This document shows positions 15,695 to 23,039 of a stretch of 36,463 nt of DNA, piece by piece. A model generated the notes under the pieces. That model made no database searches. It saw only the letters and a program-made list of their open reading frames with translations, and was not told the origin of the DNA. Position 1 is the stretch's first letter, and the number at the start of each line of letters is the position of its first letter. The position numbers and the translations under genes were made by a program. The DNA is taken from assembly GCF_900095265.1 (NCBI RefSeq), contig NZ_LT607676.1, positions 1 through 36,463 of the forward strand, given 5' to 3'. The stretch is from Janthinobacterium sp. UMAB-56 (GTDB taxonomy: Bacteria > Pseudomonadota > Gammaproteobacteria > Burkholderiales > Burkholderiaceae_D).

Positions 15695-16060
15695 TTATTT
15701 TTTCAGCGATTGAGCGGCTTTACGCGGTCCCTTGCGGGTACGTGCGTTCGTACGCGTACGCTGGCCACGGCAAGGCAGACCCTTACGATGACGCATGCCG
15801 CGGTAGCAACCCAGATCCATCAAACGCTTGATGTTCATGGACAGTTCACGACGCAGATCGCCTTCGACGATGAATTTACCTACTTCATCGCGCAGTTTTT
15901 CCAGTTCGCTATCATCCAGATCTTTGATCTTTTTGTTAGTTGCTACACCGGTCGATGCACAGATTTTCTCTGCGCGTGGACGGCCCACACCGTAGATGGC
16001 CGTCAGGCCGATAACGGTATGCTGATGATTTGGGATATTAACCCCTGCAATACGTGCCAT
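15695..16060 (-). CDS. rpsM: 30S ribosomal protein S13
   Basis: The product is 121 residues and matches S13 from MARIAGVNIPNHQH to the basic tail ending KGPRKAAQSLKK. The helix-two-turn-helix RNA-binding part and the RGMRHRKGLPCRGQRT segment are clear. S13 lies at the head of the 30S subunit and contacts the P-site tRNA and protein L5. It starts 14 bp after the rpmJ stop. In E. coli the S4 target that controls the alpha operon overlaps the rpsM start; I could not establish whether that pseudoknot is present here. Confidence 0.98.
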   Translation of the reverse strand: MARIAGVNIPNHQHTVIGLTAIYGVGRPRAEKICASTGVATNKKIKDLDDSELEKLRDEVGKFIVEGDLRRELSMNIKRLMDLGCYRGMRHRKGLPCRGQRTRTNARTRKGPRKAAQSLKK

Positions 16061-16074
16061 TTGTTATTCCTCGA

Positions 16075-16188
16075 TTAACCTTGACGCTGCTTGTGACGTG
16101 GTTCCACGCAGATTACGCGGACTACGCCTTTGCGCTTGATGATCTTGCAGTTGCGGCAGATCCGCTTGACTGATGCGAGAACTTTCAT
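16075..16188 (-). CDS. rpmJ: 50S ribosomal protein L36 (zinc-binding form)
   Basis: This gene of 37 codons runs from the ATG at 16188 to the TAA at 16075. The product starts MKVLASVKRICRNCK and ends PRHKQRQG. The Zn ribbon ligands C11, C14, C27 and H32 are all present, so this is the zinc-dependent paralogue. L36 binds 23S rRNA late in large-subunit assembly. Its place between infA and rpsM is the standard one. Confidence 0.96.
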   Translation of the reverse strand: MKVLASVKRICRNCKIIKRKGVVRVICVEPRHKQRQG

Positions 16189-16230
16189 TTTTGGGCTCTT
16201 TCTTTCGCTTCTTTGGTTTGATTCAGTGTG

Positions 16231-16449
16231 TTACTTGGTACGGAACACAATGCGGGCTCGGCTCAGGTCGTACGGCGTTAACTCCACCGTCACCTTGTCT
16301 CCAGGGAGAATGCGAATATAGTTCATCCGCATTTTACCTGAAATATGCCCGAGCACCACGTGTCCGTTCTCCAGCTTCACTCGAAATGTTGCATTTGGGA
16401 GATTCTCAAGAATCTCGCCCTGCATCTGTATGACGTCGTCTTTTGCCAT
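16231..16449 (-). CDS. infA: Translation initiation factor IF-1
   Basis: The product is 72 residues, exactly the usual length, and is a single OB-fold S1-like domain. The reading starts MAKDDVIQMQGEI, has the conserved RVKLENGH and ILPGDKVTVELTPYDL segments, and ends RIVFRTK. IF-1 binds the 30S A site during initiation. It lies between secY and rpmJ, as in many betaproteobacteria (E. coli has infA elsewhere). It is 18 bp downstream of secY. Confidence 0.98.
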   Translation of the reverse strand: MAKDDVIQMQGEILENLPNATFRVKLENGHVVLGHISGKMRMNYIRILPGDKVTVELTPYDLSRARIVFRTK

Positions 16450-16467
16450 TCGGTATGTTTACCGCGC

Positions 16468-17802
16468 TTAACGCGTCGGAATTCCGCCCTTGAAATTTGC
16501 TTTGCGCAGCAGCGAATCATATTGCTGCGACATCACGTAGTTCTGTACTTGCGCCATGAAATCCATGGTGACAACTACAATAATCAATAAAGAAGTACCG
16601 CCGAAATAGAATGGTACCTTCCACTGGGCCTGCATAAATTCCGGCAATAAACACACCAGGGTGATGTAGACTGCGCCGGCAAGTGTCAAGCGTGTCAGGA
16701 TCTTGTCGATGTAACGGGCTGTCTGCTCGCCTGGACGAATCCCGGGAATGAACGCACCGCTTTTCTTCAAGTTATCCGCTGTTTCCTTGCTGTTAAATAC
16801 CAGCGCTGTATAGAAGAAACAGAAAAACACGATCGCCACTGCGTACAACAGCGCATGGATAGGCTCACCAGGCCCCATCGATGCTGCCAAATCTTTCAAG
16901 AACCGCACCGCAGGGTTAGCGTTGTCGGCGCCCTTTGAAAACCAGTCCACGATAGTGGCCGGGAACAAGATGATCGAAGAAGCAAAGATCGGCGGGATCA
17001 CGCCGGCCATGTTCAGCTTCAACGGCAAATGGCTGGTTTGACCGCCATAAATCTTGTTGCCTACCTGGCGCTTCGCGTAATTGACCAATATTTTGCGCTG
17101 ACCACGTTCGACGAATACGACGAAGTACGTTACCAGTGCTACCAGAATCACGATGAAAATCGCGCTGAAGCTGCCGATCGAACCATTCGACACCTGAGTG
17201 AACAAGCCACCCAAAGCCGACGGCAGACCTGCTGCAATCCCGGCAAAAATGATGATCGAGATGCCATTACCCAAACCACGCTCGGTAATTTGCTCACCCA
17301 ACCACATCAAAAACATTGTTCCGGTCAACAAAGTGACGACCGTCACGAAGCGGAATGCAAGACCAGGTTCCAACACCAGACCAGCTTGCGACTCCAGTGC
17401 GACTGCAATGCCTAACGCTTGGAACAGTGCCAGGGCAACCGTGAAATACCGGGTGTACTGGGTGATCTTGCGACGACCTGCTTCGCCTTCTTTTTTCAAC
17501 GCTTCCATCTGCGGTGACACGATCGACAGCAATTGCATGATGATCGAGGCCGAGATATAAGGCATGATACCCAGCGCAAACACTGTAAAACGAGACAAGG
17601 CACCGCCCGAGAACATGTTAAACATGCCCAGGACGCCGCCTTCGTGCTCCTTGAACAGCGAGGCTAATTGTGTCGGGTCAATCCCGGGAACCGGGACGTG
17701 AGCACCGATACGATAAACCACCAATGCGCCAAGCAAAAACCAGAGCCGTCCCCAAGGGAAACCGGCCGCTGCACTTTTAGCAAGTTGTGGATTAGTCGCC
17801 AA
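16468..17802 (-). CDS. secY: Preprotein translocase subunit SecY
   Basis: The product is 444 residues with ten predicted membrane helices and forms the central channel of the SecYEG translocon. Recognisable parts are the N-terminal LWFLLGALVVYRIGAHVPVPG helix, the plug-region FNMFSGGALSRFT, the cytoplasmic loop with RRKITQYTRY, and the C-terminal loop FIPGIRPGEQTARYID before helix 9. The C-terminus ends KANFKGGIPTR. The length is that of E. coli SecY (443). It lies 32 bp after rplO in the spc operon. Confidence 0.98.
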   Translation of the reverse strand: MATNPQLAKSAAAGFPWGRLWFLLGALVVYRIGAHVPVPGIDPTQLASLFKEHEGGVLGMFNMFSGGALSRFTVFALGIMPYISASIIMQLLSIVSPQMEALKKEGEAGRRKITQYTRYFTVALALFQALGIAVALESQAGLVLEPGLAFRFVTVVTLLTGTMFLMWLGEQITERGLGNGISIIIFAGIAAGLPSALGGLFTQVSNGSIGSFSAIFIVILVALVTYFVVFVERGQRKILVNYAKRQVGNKIYGGQTSHLPLKLNMAGVIPPIFASSIILFPATIVDWFSKGADNANPAVRFLKDLAASMGPGEPIHALLYAVAIVFFCFFYTALVFNSKETADNLKKSGAFIPGIRPGEQTARYIDKILTRLTLAGAVYITLVCLLPEFMQAQWKVPFYFGGTSLLIIVVVTMDFMAQVQNYVMSQQYDSLLRKANFKGGIPTR

Positions 17803-17834
17803 TTTTCGCTCCGATCAAGCTGTTAGCGGTCAAC

Positions 17835-18266
17835 TCAGGCTACCGAGCCGCCGGCTGCTTCGATGGCTGCTTTCGCGCCAGCGGACACTTTCAAGCCCTT
17901 CAAATTCACCGCTTTGGTGATTTCGCCGGACAAGATCACGCGCACGTCACGGGCCAACACGCCCAGAACGCCAGCTTGCTTCAAGACCAGAATGTCGACA
18001 TCGCCAACAGCCAGGTTGTTCAGATCGGACAGGCGCACTTCAGCTTTGAAGGTTGCGTGCATCGATTTGAAACCGCGCTTAGGCAGACGGCGTTGCAGAG
18101 GCATCTGACCGCCTTCGAAACCGACTTTATGAAAGCCGCCCGAACGCGATTTCTGACCTTTGTGACCACGACCCGAGGTTTTACCCAGGCCGGAGCCGAT
18201 ACCGCGACCGACGCGACGCTTGTAGTGCTTAGCGCCTTCGGCTGGTGCAATAGTATTCAATTCCAT
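17835..18266 (-). CDS. rplO: 50S ribosomal protein L15
   Basis: The product is 143 residues. The N-terminal extension (MELNTIAPAEGAKHYKRRVGRGIGSGLG) is rich in Gly, Lys and Arg and reaches into 23S rRNA. The HKGQKSRSGG stretch and the globular C-terminal domain follow as in all bacterial L15. The start codon is preceded by GGAG. A hairpin with a UUCG loop overlaps the end of rpmD just upstream. Confidence 0.98.
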   Translation of the reverse strand: MELNTIAPAEGAKHYKRRVGRGIGSGLGKTSGRGHKGQKSRSGGFHKVGFEGGQMPLQRRLPKRGFKSMHATFKAEVRLSDLNNLAVGDVDILVLKQAGVLGVLARDVRVILSGEITKAVNLKGLKVSAGAKAAIEAAGGSVA

Positions 18267-18282
18267 GATTTGCTCCGTTCGT

Positions 18283-18300
18283 GTAAGCCCGAAGGCTTAC
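18283..18300 (-). promoter_or_regulatory. UUCG-capped RNA hairpin at the rpmD stop / rplO leader
   Basis: In the transcript GUAAGCC-UUCG-GGCUUAC forms a 7-bp stem closed by C(UUCG)G, an exceptionally stable tetraloop. The 5' arm contains the rpmD stop codon (18297-18299). The structure ends 16 bp before the rplO start. There is no U tract, so it is not a terminator. A role in translational coupling or mRNA protection is inference. Confidence 0.6.
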
Positions 18301-18476
18301 CCGACAACTTTAACGAGATACGATACTTTATTGATCATGCCGCGTACGGATGGGGTGTCTTGCAATTCGGAAACCGAATTTACACGACGCAGACCCAGAC
18401 CGCGCACGGTAGCGCGATGCGATTCGCGCGTACCGATCAAGCCCTTGACCAATTGCACTTTGACTGTGTTTGTCAT
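18297..18476 (-). CDS. rpmD: 50S ribosomal protein L30
   Basis: The product is 59 residues from the ATG at 18476, the same length as E. coli L30. Another ATG nine bases upstream would add MDK. The lower start is chosen because AAGGTGG sits 5 nt before it and would overlap the other start. The protein begins MTNTVKVQLVKGLIG and includes the GLRRVNS turn. It starts 10 bp after the rpsE stop, so the two are likely coupled. Confidence 0.96.
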   Translation of the reverse strand: MTNTVKVQLVKGLIGTRESHRATVRGLGLRRVNSVSELQDTPSVRGMINKVSYLVKVVG

Positions 18477-18486
18477 TTTGTCCACC

Positions 18487-19005
18487 TTAAGCCAGAATGT
18501 CTTCGACCGACTTGCCGCGTTTGGCAGCGATATCGGAAGCAGTGCTCATTTTCGACAGGCCGTCCAGCGTAGCGCGTACCAGGTTGTATGGGTTGTTCGA
18601 ACCGGTGGATTTCGCCACCACGTCCGTCACGCCCATCACTTCGAAGATAGCGCGCATTGCGCCACCAGCGATAACGCCAGTACCAGGCTTAGCTGGGTTC
18701 ATCAGGACCTTGGAGGCGCCGTGACGACCAACAACCGTGTGATGCAAGGTACCGTTTTTGAGCGGTACTTTGATCAGGTTGCGACGGGCTTCTTCCATTG
18801 CCTTCTGCACGCCAACTGGCACTTCTTTCGATTTGCCTTTGCCCATGCCGACGCGGCCATCGCCATCACCAACTACGGTCAGCGCGGCGAAACCCATGAT
18901 ACGACCACCCTTGACCACTTTGGTCACGCGGTTGATCGCGATCATTTTTTCGCGCATGCCATCATCCGGCTTGTCGCTTTGCATTTTTGCTTGCATTTTT
19001 GCCAT
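18487..19005 (-). CDS. rpsE: 30S ribosomal protein S5
   Basis: The product is 172 residues. It has an N-terminal extension (MAKMQAKMQSDKPDDGMRE), then the double-stranded-RNA-binding-like S5 domain (MIAINRVTKVVKGGRIMGF) and the C-terminal domain with HTVVGRHGASKVLMNPA and GTGVIAGGAMRAI. S5 supports decoding fidelity and mRNA helicase activity at the 30S entry channel. It starts 9 bp downstream of rplR. Confidence 0.98.
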   Translation of the reverse strand: MAKMQAKMQSDKPDDGMREKMIAINRVTKVVKGGRIMGFAALTVVGDGDGRVGMGKGKSKEVPVGVQKAMEEARRNLIKVPLKNGTLHHTVVGRHGASKVLMNPAKPGTGVIAGGAMRAIFEVMGVTDVVAKSTGSNNPYNLVRATLDGLSKMSTASDIAAKRGKSVEDILA

Positions 19006-19014
19006 GATTGATCC

Positions 19015-19377
19015 TTAGAACTTCAGACCGGCTTCGCGTGCGGCTTCTGCCAACGCTTTCACACGGCCGTGGTAACGGAAACCGGAGCGGTCAAACGCAA
19101 CTTCGGTAATCCCTGCTTTCAACGCCTTTTCAGCGACGCGCTTGCCGATCAAGGCTGCAGCAGCGGCATTGCCGCCTTTGCCGGATTGGCCTGCCAGTTC
19201 AGCGCGAACTTCCGCTTCAGCCGTCGAGGCCGAAACCAGGATTTTTGCATCCGGGCTGATCAGGTTGGCGTAAATGTGCAGGTTGGTGCGATGCACCGAC
19301 AAGCGATTTACTTTCAATTCCGCAATCTTGATGCGGGTTTGGCGTCCGCGGCGAAGCCGTGATTCTTTCTTATCCAT
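19015..19377 (-). CDS. rplR: 50S ribosomal protein L18
   Basis: The product is 120 residues: a basic N-terminus (MDKKESRLRRGRQTRIKI), then the L18 core with RLSVHRTNLHIYANLI and the C-terminal AFDRSGFRYHGRVKALAEAAREAGLKF-type ending that defines the family. L18 binds 5S rRNA with L5 and L25 in the central protuberance. It lies 13 bp after rplF in the spc operon. Confidence 0.98.
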   Translation of the reverse strand: MDKKESRLRRGRQTRIKIAELKVNRLSVHRTNLHIYANLISPDAKILVSASTAEAEVRAELAGQSGKGGNAAAAALIGKRVAEKALKAGITEVAFDRSGFRYHGRVKALAEAAREAGLKF

Positions 19378-19390
19378 CGTCAGCCCCTAA

Positions 19391-19924
19391 TTACTTCTTC
19401 TTGGTTTCTTTAAGCTTAACCACTTCGTCCGCATAGCGAACGCCCTTGCCTTTATAAGGCTCAGGAGCGCGGTAAGCACGAACTTCAGCGGCTACCTGGC
19501 CAACCTGTTGACGGTCGATACCTTTAATCAGGATCTCGGTCGGGGTTGGTGTTGCGCAGGTAACGCCAGCTGGCATGTCATGCACTACAGGGTGCGAGAA
19601 ACCCAGGGACAGATTCAGCTTGTCGCCTTGAGCTTGCGCCTTGTAACCCACGCCTACCAGGTTCAGCTTTTTCTCGAAACCCTTGGTGACGCCAACAACC
19701 ATGTTGTTGACCAGTGCGCGCAGCGTGCCGGACATGGCATTGGCTTCGCGGCTGTCATTCGCCACGTCGAAACTCAGGGTTCCTGCATTGTTTTCCACTT
19801 TAACCTGGCCGGTAAGGGCCTGGGAAAGTACGCCCAGCGGGCCTTTTACGGTGATCGCTTGTGCGGAGATGGCGACTTCGGCGCCAGCTGGCACTACGAT
19901 AGGCATTTTAGCTACTCGAGACAT
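19391..19924 (-). CDS. rplF: 50S ribosomal protein L6
   Basis: The product is 177 residues from the ATG at 19924, the exact E. coli length. The start is chosen because MSRVAKMPIVVPAGAEV matches the family N-terminus; an upstream extension of 15 codons would reach into the end of rpsH. Two L6 repeats are present, and the C-terminal RAYRAPEPYKGKGVRY motif is intact. L6 lies at the base of the L7/L12 stalk near the GTPase centre. Confidence 0.98.
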   Translation of the reverse strand: MSRVAKMPIVVPAGAEVAISAQAITVKGPLGVLSQALTGQVKVENNAGTLSFDVANDSREANAMSGTLRALVNNMVVGVTKGFEKKLNLVGVGYKAQAQGDKLNLSLGFSHPVVHDMPAGVTCATPTPTEILIKGIDRQQVGQVAAEVRAYRAPEPYKGKGVRYADEVVKLKETKKK

Positions 19925-19934
19925 GTGTAACTCC

Positions 19935-20330
19935 TTAAGCCACGTAGCAAATAACTTCGCCGCCGACACCGGTAGCGCGTGCTTTGCGGTCAGTCATGAC
20001 GCCTTGCGGAGTCGACACGATCGCCACACCCAAGCCATTCATCACAACAGGGATCTCGTCTTTACCCTTGTAGACGCGCAGACCCGGACGGGACACGCGC
20101 TCCAAGCGCTCAATGACGGGACGGCCAACATAATACTTCAAACCGATTTTCAGTTCCGCTTTGCCACCAGCTTCGGCAACAGCGAAATCTTCAATGTAAC
20201 CCTCGTCCTTCAGGACGCTGGCAATCGCAATTTTGACTTTCGACGATGGCATGGCCACGGTCGTCTTTTGCACGCCTTGTGCATTGCGAATGCGGGTCAG
20301 CATATCGGCGATAGGATCGCTCATACTCAT
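19935..20330 (-). CDS. rpsH: 30S ribosomal protein S8
   Basis: The product is 131 residues. It begins MSMSDPIADMLTRIRNAQ, closely matching the family; the first of two ATGs is chosen because AGGAG lies 8 nt before it. The C-terminal STPQGVMTDRKAR and EVICYVA segments are typical. S8 binds helix 21 of 16S rRNA. In E. coli it also represses the spc operon by binding mRNA at the rplX-rplE junction; whether that site exists here was not established. Confidence 0.98.
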   Translation of the reverse strand: MSMSDPIADMLTRIRNAQGVQKTTVAMPSSKVKIAIASVLKDEGYIEDFAVAEAGGKAELKIGLKYYVGRPVIERLERVSRPGLRVYKGKDEIPVVMNGLGVAIVSTPQGVMTDRKARATGVGGEVICYVA

Positions 20331-20344
20331 TGCATATTCTCCTA

Positions 20345-20650
20345 TTACCAGCTTGCTTTTGTCATACCCGGAATTTCACCACGCATGGCGAATTCACGGA
20401 GCTTGATACGACCCAGACCGAATTTACGGAATGTGCCGCGCGGACGACCAGTGATGGCGCAACGGTTACGTTGACGCGTCGGGTTCGAGTTACGTGGCAG
20501 CGCCTGCAATTTCAGGCGAGCTTCGTAGCGCTCTTCTTCCGATTTCGATTGGTCATCGACGATGGCCTTGAGAGCTTCGCGCTTAGGGGCGAATTTCGCC
20601 ACCAGGTCAGCACGCTTGATCTCACGATTAATCAGTGACAGTTTGGCCAT
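20345..20650 (-). CDS. rpsN: 30S ribosomal protein S14 (long, zinc-free form)
   Basis: The product is 101 residues, the long form without the CxxC zinc knuckles: only one Cys is present (RQRNRCAITGRPRG). The C-terminal GLGRIKLREFAMRGEIPGMTKASW ending is standard. S14 sits in the 30S head. The single gene in this position matches E. coli. It lies 2 bp after rplE and 14 bp before rpsH, in a tightly packed transcript. Confidence 0.98.
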   Translation of the reverse strand: MAKLSLINREIKRADLVAKFAPKREALKAIVDDQSKSEEERYEARLKLQALPRNSNPTRQRNRCAITGRPRGTFRKFGLGRIKLREFAMRGEIPGMTKASW

Positions 20651-20652
20651 GA

Positions 20653-21192
20653 TCAGTTCCTGAAAGGGAATTTAAAGGCGGCGAGCAAAGCTTTGGCTTC
20701 GTCATCGGTCTTAGCGGTTGTCGTGATGCTGATATTCATACCGCGCAACGCGTCAATCTTGTCGTATTCGATTTCAGGGAAAATGATCTGTTCCTTGACA
20801 CCGATGTTGTAGTTACCACGACCATCGAATGCACGGCCGTTCACACCACGGAAATCGCGTACGCGCGGCAGAGCCACGGTAATGAAGCGATCCAGGAACT
20901 CGTACATGCGAGCGCCGCGCAGGGTGACCATCGTACCGATCGGATAACCTTCACGGATTTTGAAGCCTGCGATCGCTTTGCGGGACTTGGTGGTCACTGG
21001 CTTCTGGCCGGCGATCTTGGTCAAGTCAGCAACTGCGTGCTCGAGAACTTTTTTATCCGCGATTGCCTCACCAACACCCATGTTCAGGGTGATTTTGGTC
21101 AGGCGTGGAACTTCCATTACCGACTTGTAACCAAACTTGCTGGTCAGGTCGGCAACGACTTTTTCTTTATAGAATTCTTGGAGACGTGCCAT
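20653..21192 (-). CDS. rplE: 50S ribosomal protein L5
   Basis: The product is 179 residues, identical in length to E. coli L5. It begins MARLQEFYKEKVVADL and carries the conserved KITLNMGVGEA, ITGQKP-like IAGQKPVTTKSRKAIAGFKI, and DFRGVNGRAFDGRGNYNIG segments. L5 binds 5S rRNA in the central protuberance and touches S13 and the P-site tRNA. It starts 6 bp after the rplX stop. Confidence 0.98.
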   Translation of the reverse strand: MARLQEFYKEKVVADLTSKFGYKSVMEVPRLTKITLNMGVGEAIADKKVLEHAVADLTKIAGQKPVTTKSRKAIAGFKIREGYPIGTMVTLRGARMYEFLDRFITVALPRVRDFRGVNGRAFDGRGNYNIGVKEQIIFPEIEYDKIDALRGMNISITTTAKTDDEAKALLAAFKFPFRN

Positions 21193-21198
21193 GATTTC

Positions 21199-21513
21199 TT
21201 AAGCCTTCACTACTTCGCCGGAGGATTTAAAGACGCGGACTTTTTTGCCATCCACTTCTTTGAAACCCACGCGATCTGCCTTGCCAGTCGCTGCATTAAA
21301 CAATGCAACGTTGGACACGTGAATTGGCATGGTCTTATCGACGATACCACCAGTTACGCCAGTCATCGGGTTTGGCTTAGTCGCTTTTTTAGCGATGTTA
21401 ATGCCGTCAACCACGATATGTTCAGCATCGATACGCTGCTGTACCACACCACGTTTGCCCTTGTCTTTCCCGGTCAGAACGATGACTTCGTCGTTTTTAC
21501 GAATCTTATCCAT
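21199..21513 (-). CDS. rplX: 50S ribosomal protein L24
   Basis: The product is 104 residues, the E. coli length. The KOW motif lies at the start (KNDEVIVLTGKDKGKRG), followed by HIVVDGINIAKKATKPNP and the ALFNAATGKADRVGF segment. L24 is one of the two assembly-initiator proteins of the 50S subunit. It lies 9 bp after rplN. Confidence 0.98.
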   Translation of the reverse strand: MDKIRKNDEVIVLTGKDKGKRGVVQQRIDAEHIVVDGINIAKKATKPNPMTGVTGGIVDKTMPIHVSNVALFNAATGKADRVGFKEVDGKKVRVFKSSGEVVKA

Positions 21514-21522
21514 TACGACTCC

Positions 21523-21891
21523 TTACAGGACTTCCGGTGCCAGGGACACGATTTTCATGAACTTCTCAGTGCGCAGTTCGCGCGTGACAGGTCCAAAAAT
21601 ACGGGTACCGATCGGTTCCAGCTTGGCGTTCAACAGAACGGCGGCATTGCCGTCGAACTTCACCAGGGAACCGTCTTGGCGGCGAACACCTTTAGCGGTG
21701 CGCACAACCACGGCGTTATAAATTTCACCTTTTTTGACACGGCCACGTGGCGCAGCAACCTTAACGGTTACCTTGATCACATCGCCAATGCCAGCATAAC
21801 GGCGCTTGGAGCCGCCCAATACCTTGATGCACATTACTTCTTTGGCACCGGTATTGTCAGCCACTTCGAGCCGGCTTTCAGTTTGAATCAT
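21523..21891 (-). CDS. rplN: 50S ribosomal protein L14
   Basis: The product is 122 residues. It begins MIQTESRLEVADNTGAKEV, and the GSKRRYAGIGDVIKVTVK and VVRTAKGVRRQDGSLVKFD segments are diagnostic. L14 forms the inter-subunit bridge with 16S helix 14. It is the first gene of the spc part of the cluster. It is separated from rpsQ by 253 bp holding a terminator and a structured leader candidate, so it probably begins a separate transcript or is controlled at that leader. Confidence 0.98.
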   Translation of the reverse strand: MIQTESRLEVADNTGAKEVMCIKVLGGSKRRYAGIGDVIKVTVKVAAPRGRVKKGEIYNAVVVRTAKGVRRQDGSLVKFDGNAAVLLNAKLEPIGTRIFGPVTRELRTEKFMKIVSLAPEVL

Positions 21892-21940
21892 AGTATTCTC
21901 TTTCCCAACTTAAGCCGAAGAATCCACACAATGTAGACCC

Positions 21941-22021
21941 GCGGTCAGTCTTGGTCCCGCCAGAGCCGCCCTGCTGGGCTTCACTGTTTGGGTGCATGAC
22001 CTTCATACATCAACTGACCGC
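21941..22021 (-). promoter_or_regulatory. Candidate structured RNA leader of rplN (spc operon)
   Basis: In the rplN transcript GCGGTCAGT (plus-strand complement at 22013-22021) can pair with ACTGACCGC (complement at 21941-21949), closing a 63-nt domain. Inside, AGGTC can pair with GACC(A) just within the outer stem, and GCCC/GGGC (21968-21971 and 21976-21979) forms a small hairpin. The domain ends 49 bp before the rplN ATG at 21891. I found no promoter that I trust in the gap. The fold was drawn by eye; no energy calculation was made. Confidence 0.45.
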
Positions 22022-22069
22022 GAATGCTACTGTCTGTGGCCAGACACTTTGCGGCGTTACATGAACGAA

Positions 22070-22099
22070 GCCCGCAAGTATTACATACAATTTGCGGGC
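22070..22099. repeat. 8-bp inverted repeat in the rpsQ-rplN gap
   Basis: GCCCGCAA (22070-22077) and TTGCGGGC (22092-22099) are perfect complements with a 14-nt spacer. The repeat comes right after the rpsQ terminator in the transcription direction. It could be a second, U-poor terminator stem or an operator; nothing decides between these. Confidence 0.6.
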
Positions 22100-22114
22100 C
22101 TGCAAGTACTAATT

Positions 22115-22137
22115 AAAACCCACCGCCGAAACGGTGG
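22115..22137 (-). terminator. Intrinsic terminator directly after rpsQ
   Basis: Minus-strand CCACCG-TTTCGG-CGGTGG (plus arms 22120-22125 and 22132-22137) with flanking A and T runs; a GTTTT run follows the stem. It begins 7 bp after the rpsQ stop codon (22145-22147). It can also act on the opposite strand. Confidence 0.82.
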
Positions 22138-22144
22138 TTTTTAT

Positions 22145-22417
22145 TTAAACGGTTGGTGCGGCTTGAACCACACGTGTCACCGTCCATGCCTTCGTTTTGG
22201 AGATCGGGCGACCTTCCTGGATCTCGACCGTATCACCGGCCTTGACTTGGTTGGTCTCGTCATGCGCGTGATACTTGTTCGAACGCATGATGATCTTGCC
22301 ATACAAAGGATGTTTTACGTGGCGCTCGATCAGAACGGTAACGGTCTTGTCCATCTTGTCCGAAACCACTTTACCGATCAGCGTGCGCTTGAGCGACTGT
22401 TTCACTGGTTCGTTCAT
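22145..22417 (-). CDS. rpsQ: 30S ribosomal protein S17
   Basis: The product is 90 residues. It begins MNEPVKQSLKRTLIGKVVSDKMDKTVTV and shows the OB-fold S17 core with HPLYGKIIMRSNKYHAHDE and the GDTVEIQEGRPISKTK motif. S17 binds the 5' domain of 16S rRNA. It overlaps rpmC by ATGA (22414-22417), so the two are translationally coupled. It is the last gene before an intrinsic terminator; in E. coli the S10 operon also ends here. Confidence 0.98.
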   Translation of the reverse strand: MNEPVKQSLKRTLIGKVVSDKMDKTVTVLIERHVKHPLYGKIIMRSNKYHAHDETNQVKAGDTVEIQEGRPISKTKAWTVTRVVQAAPTV

Positions 22418-22605
22418 TTGGCTTCCTTCAGATTCATTACCGTCTTCACACGCGCGATATCGCGGCGTACCTTCTTGAGCTGCGAAGTGTTGCTCAGCTG
22501 CTGCGTAGCGATTTGCATGCGCAGGCCGAACTGTGCCTTCAACAGGTCATTCAGCTCTTTTTGCAGAGCTGGCTGGTCCTTGCCGCGGAGTTCAGATGCT
22601 TTCAT
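22414..22605 (-). CDS. rpmC: 50S ribosomal protein L29
   Basis: The product is 63 residues from the ATG at 22605, equal to E. coli L29. It starts MKASELRGKDQPALQKELN; four upstream in-frame codons are excluded by family alignment. The QLKKVRRDIARVKTVMN segment is typical of this all-helical protein, which lies beside the nascent-chain exit and near the SRP and trigger-factor dock. It overlaps rpsQ by 4 bp. Confidence 0.97.
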   Translation of the reverse strand: MKASELRGKDQPALQKELNDLLKAQFGLRMQIATQQLSNTSQLKKVRRDIARVKTVMNLKEAK

Positions 22606-22617
22606 ATACAACTCCAA

Positions 22618-23037
22618 TTATTGGCCGACTTGGCGGATGACAAACGTCGTCGCCAGTGGCAGTTTAGCGGCGGCAAGACGGAATGCTTCCCGTGCCAGCG
22701 CTTCATCAACGCCATCCATTTCGTACAGTACTTTGCCTGGCTGAATTTCAGCGACGTAGTACTCAGGATTACCTTTACCGTTACCCATACGGACTTCAGC
22801 CGGTTTGTTCGAAATCGGTTTGTCCGGGAAAATACGGATCCAGATACGGCCACCGCGCTTGATGTGACGCGTCATTGCACGACGCGCCGCTTCAATTTGA
22901 CGCGCAGTGATACGACCGCGCGCAACTGCCTTCAGACCGAATTCGCCAAACGACACGGCGGTGCCGCGGCTGTGCGAAATACCGGTATTACGGCCTTTCT
23001 GCTCTTTACGATACTTTCTGCGTGCTGGTTGCAGCAT
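22618..23037 (-). CDS. rplP: 50S ribosomal protein L16
   Basis: The product is 139 residues. It begins MLQPARRKYRKEQKGRNTG and carries the family segments RRAMTRHIKRGGRIWIRIFPD and KPAEVRMGNGKGNPEYYVA. L16 organises the A-site and peptidyl-transferase region. The start codon lies 2 bp after the rpsC stop and is preceded by AGGAG within the end of rpsC. Confidence 0.98.
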   Translation of the reverse strand: MLQPARRKYRKEQKGRNTGISHSRGTAVSFGEFGLKAVARGRITARQIEAARRAMTRHIKRGGRIWIRIFPDKPISNKPAEVRMGNGKGNPEYYVAEIQPGKVLYEMDGVDEALAREAFRLAAAKLPLATTFVIRQVGQ

Positions 23038-23039
23038 GA

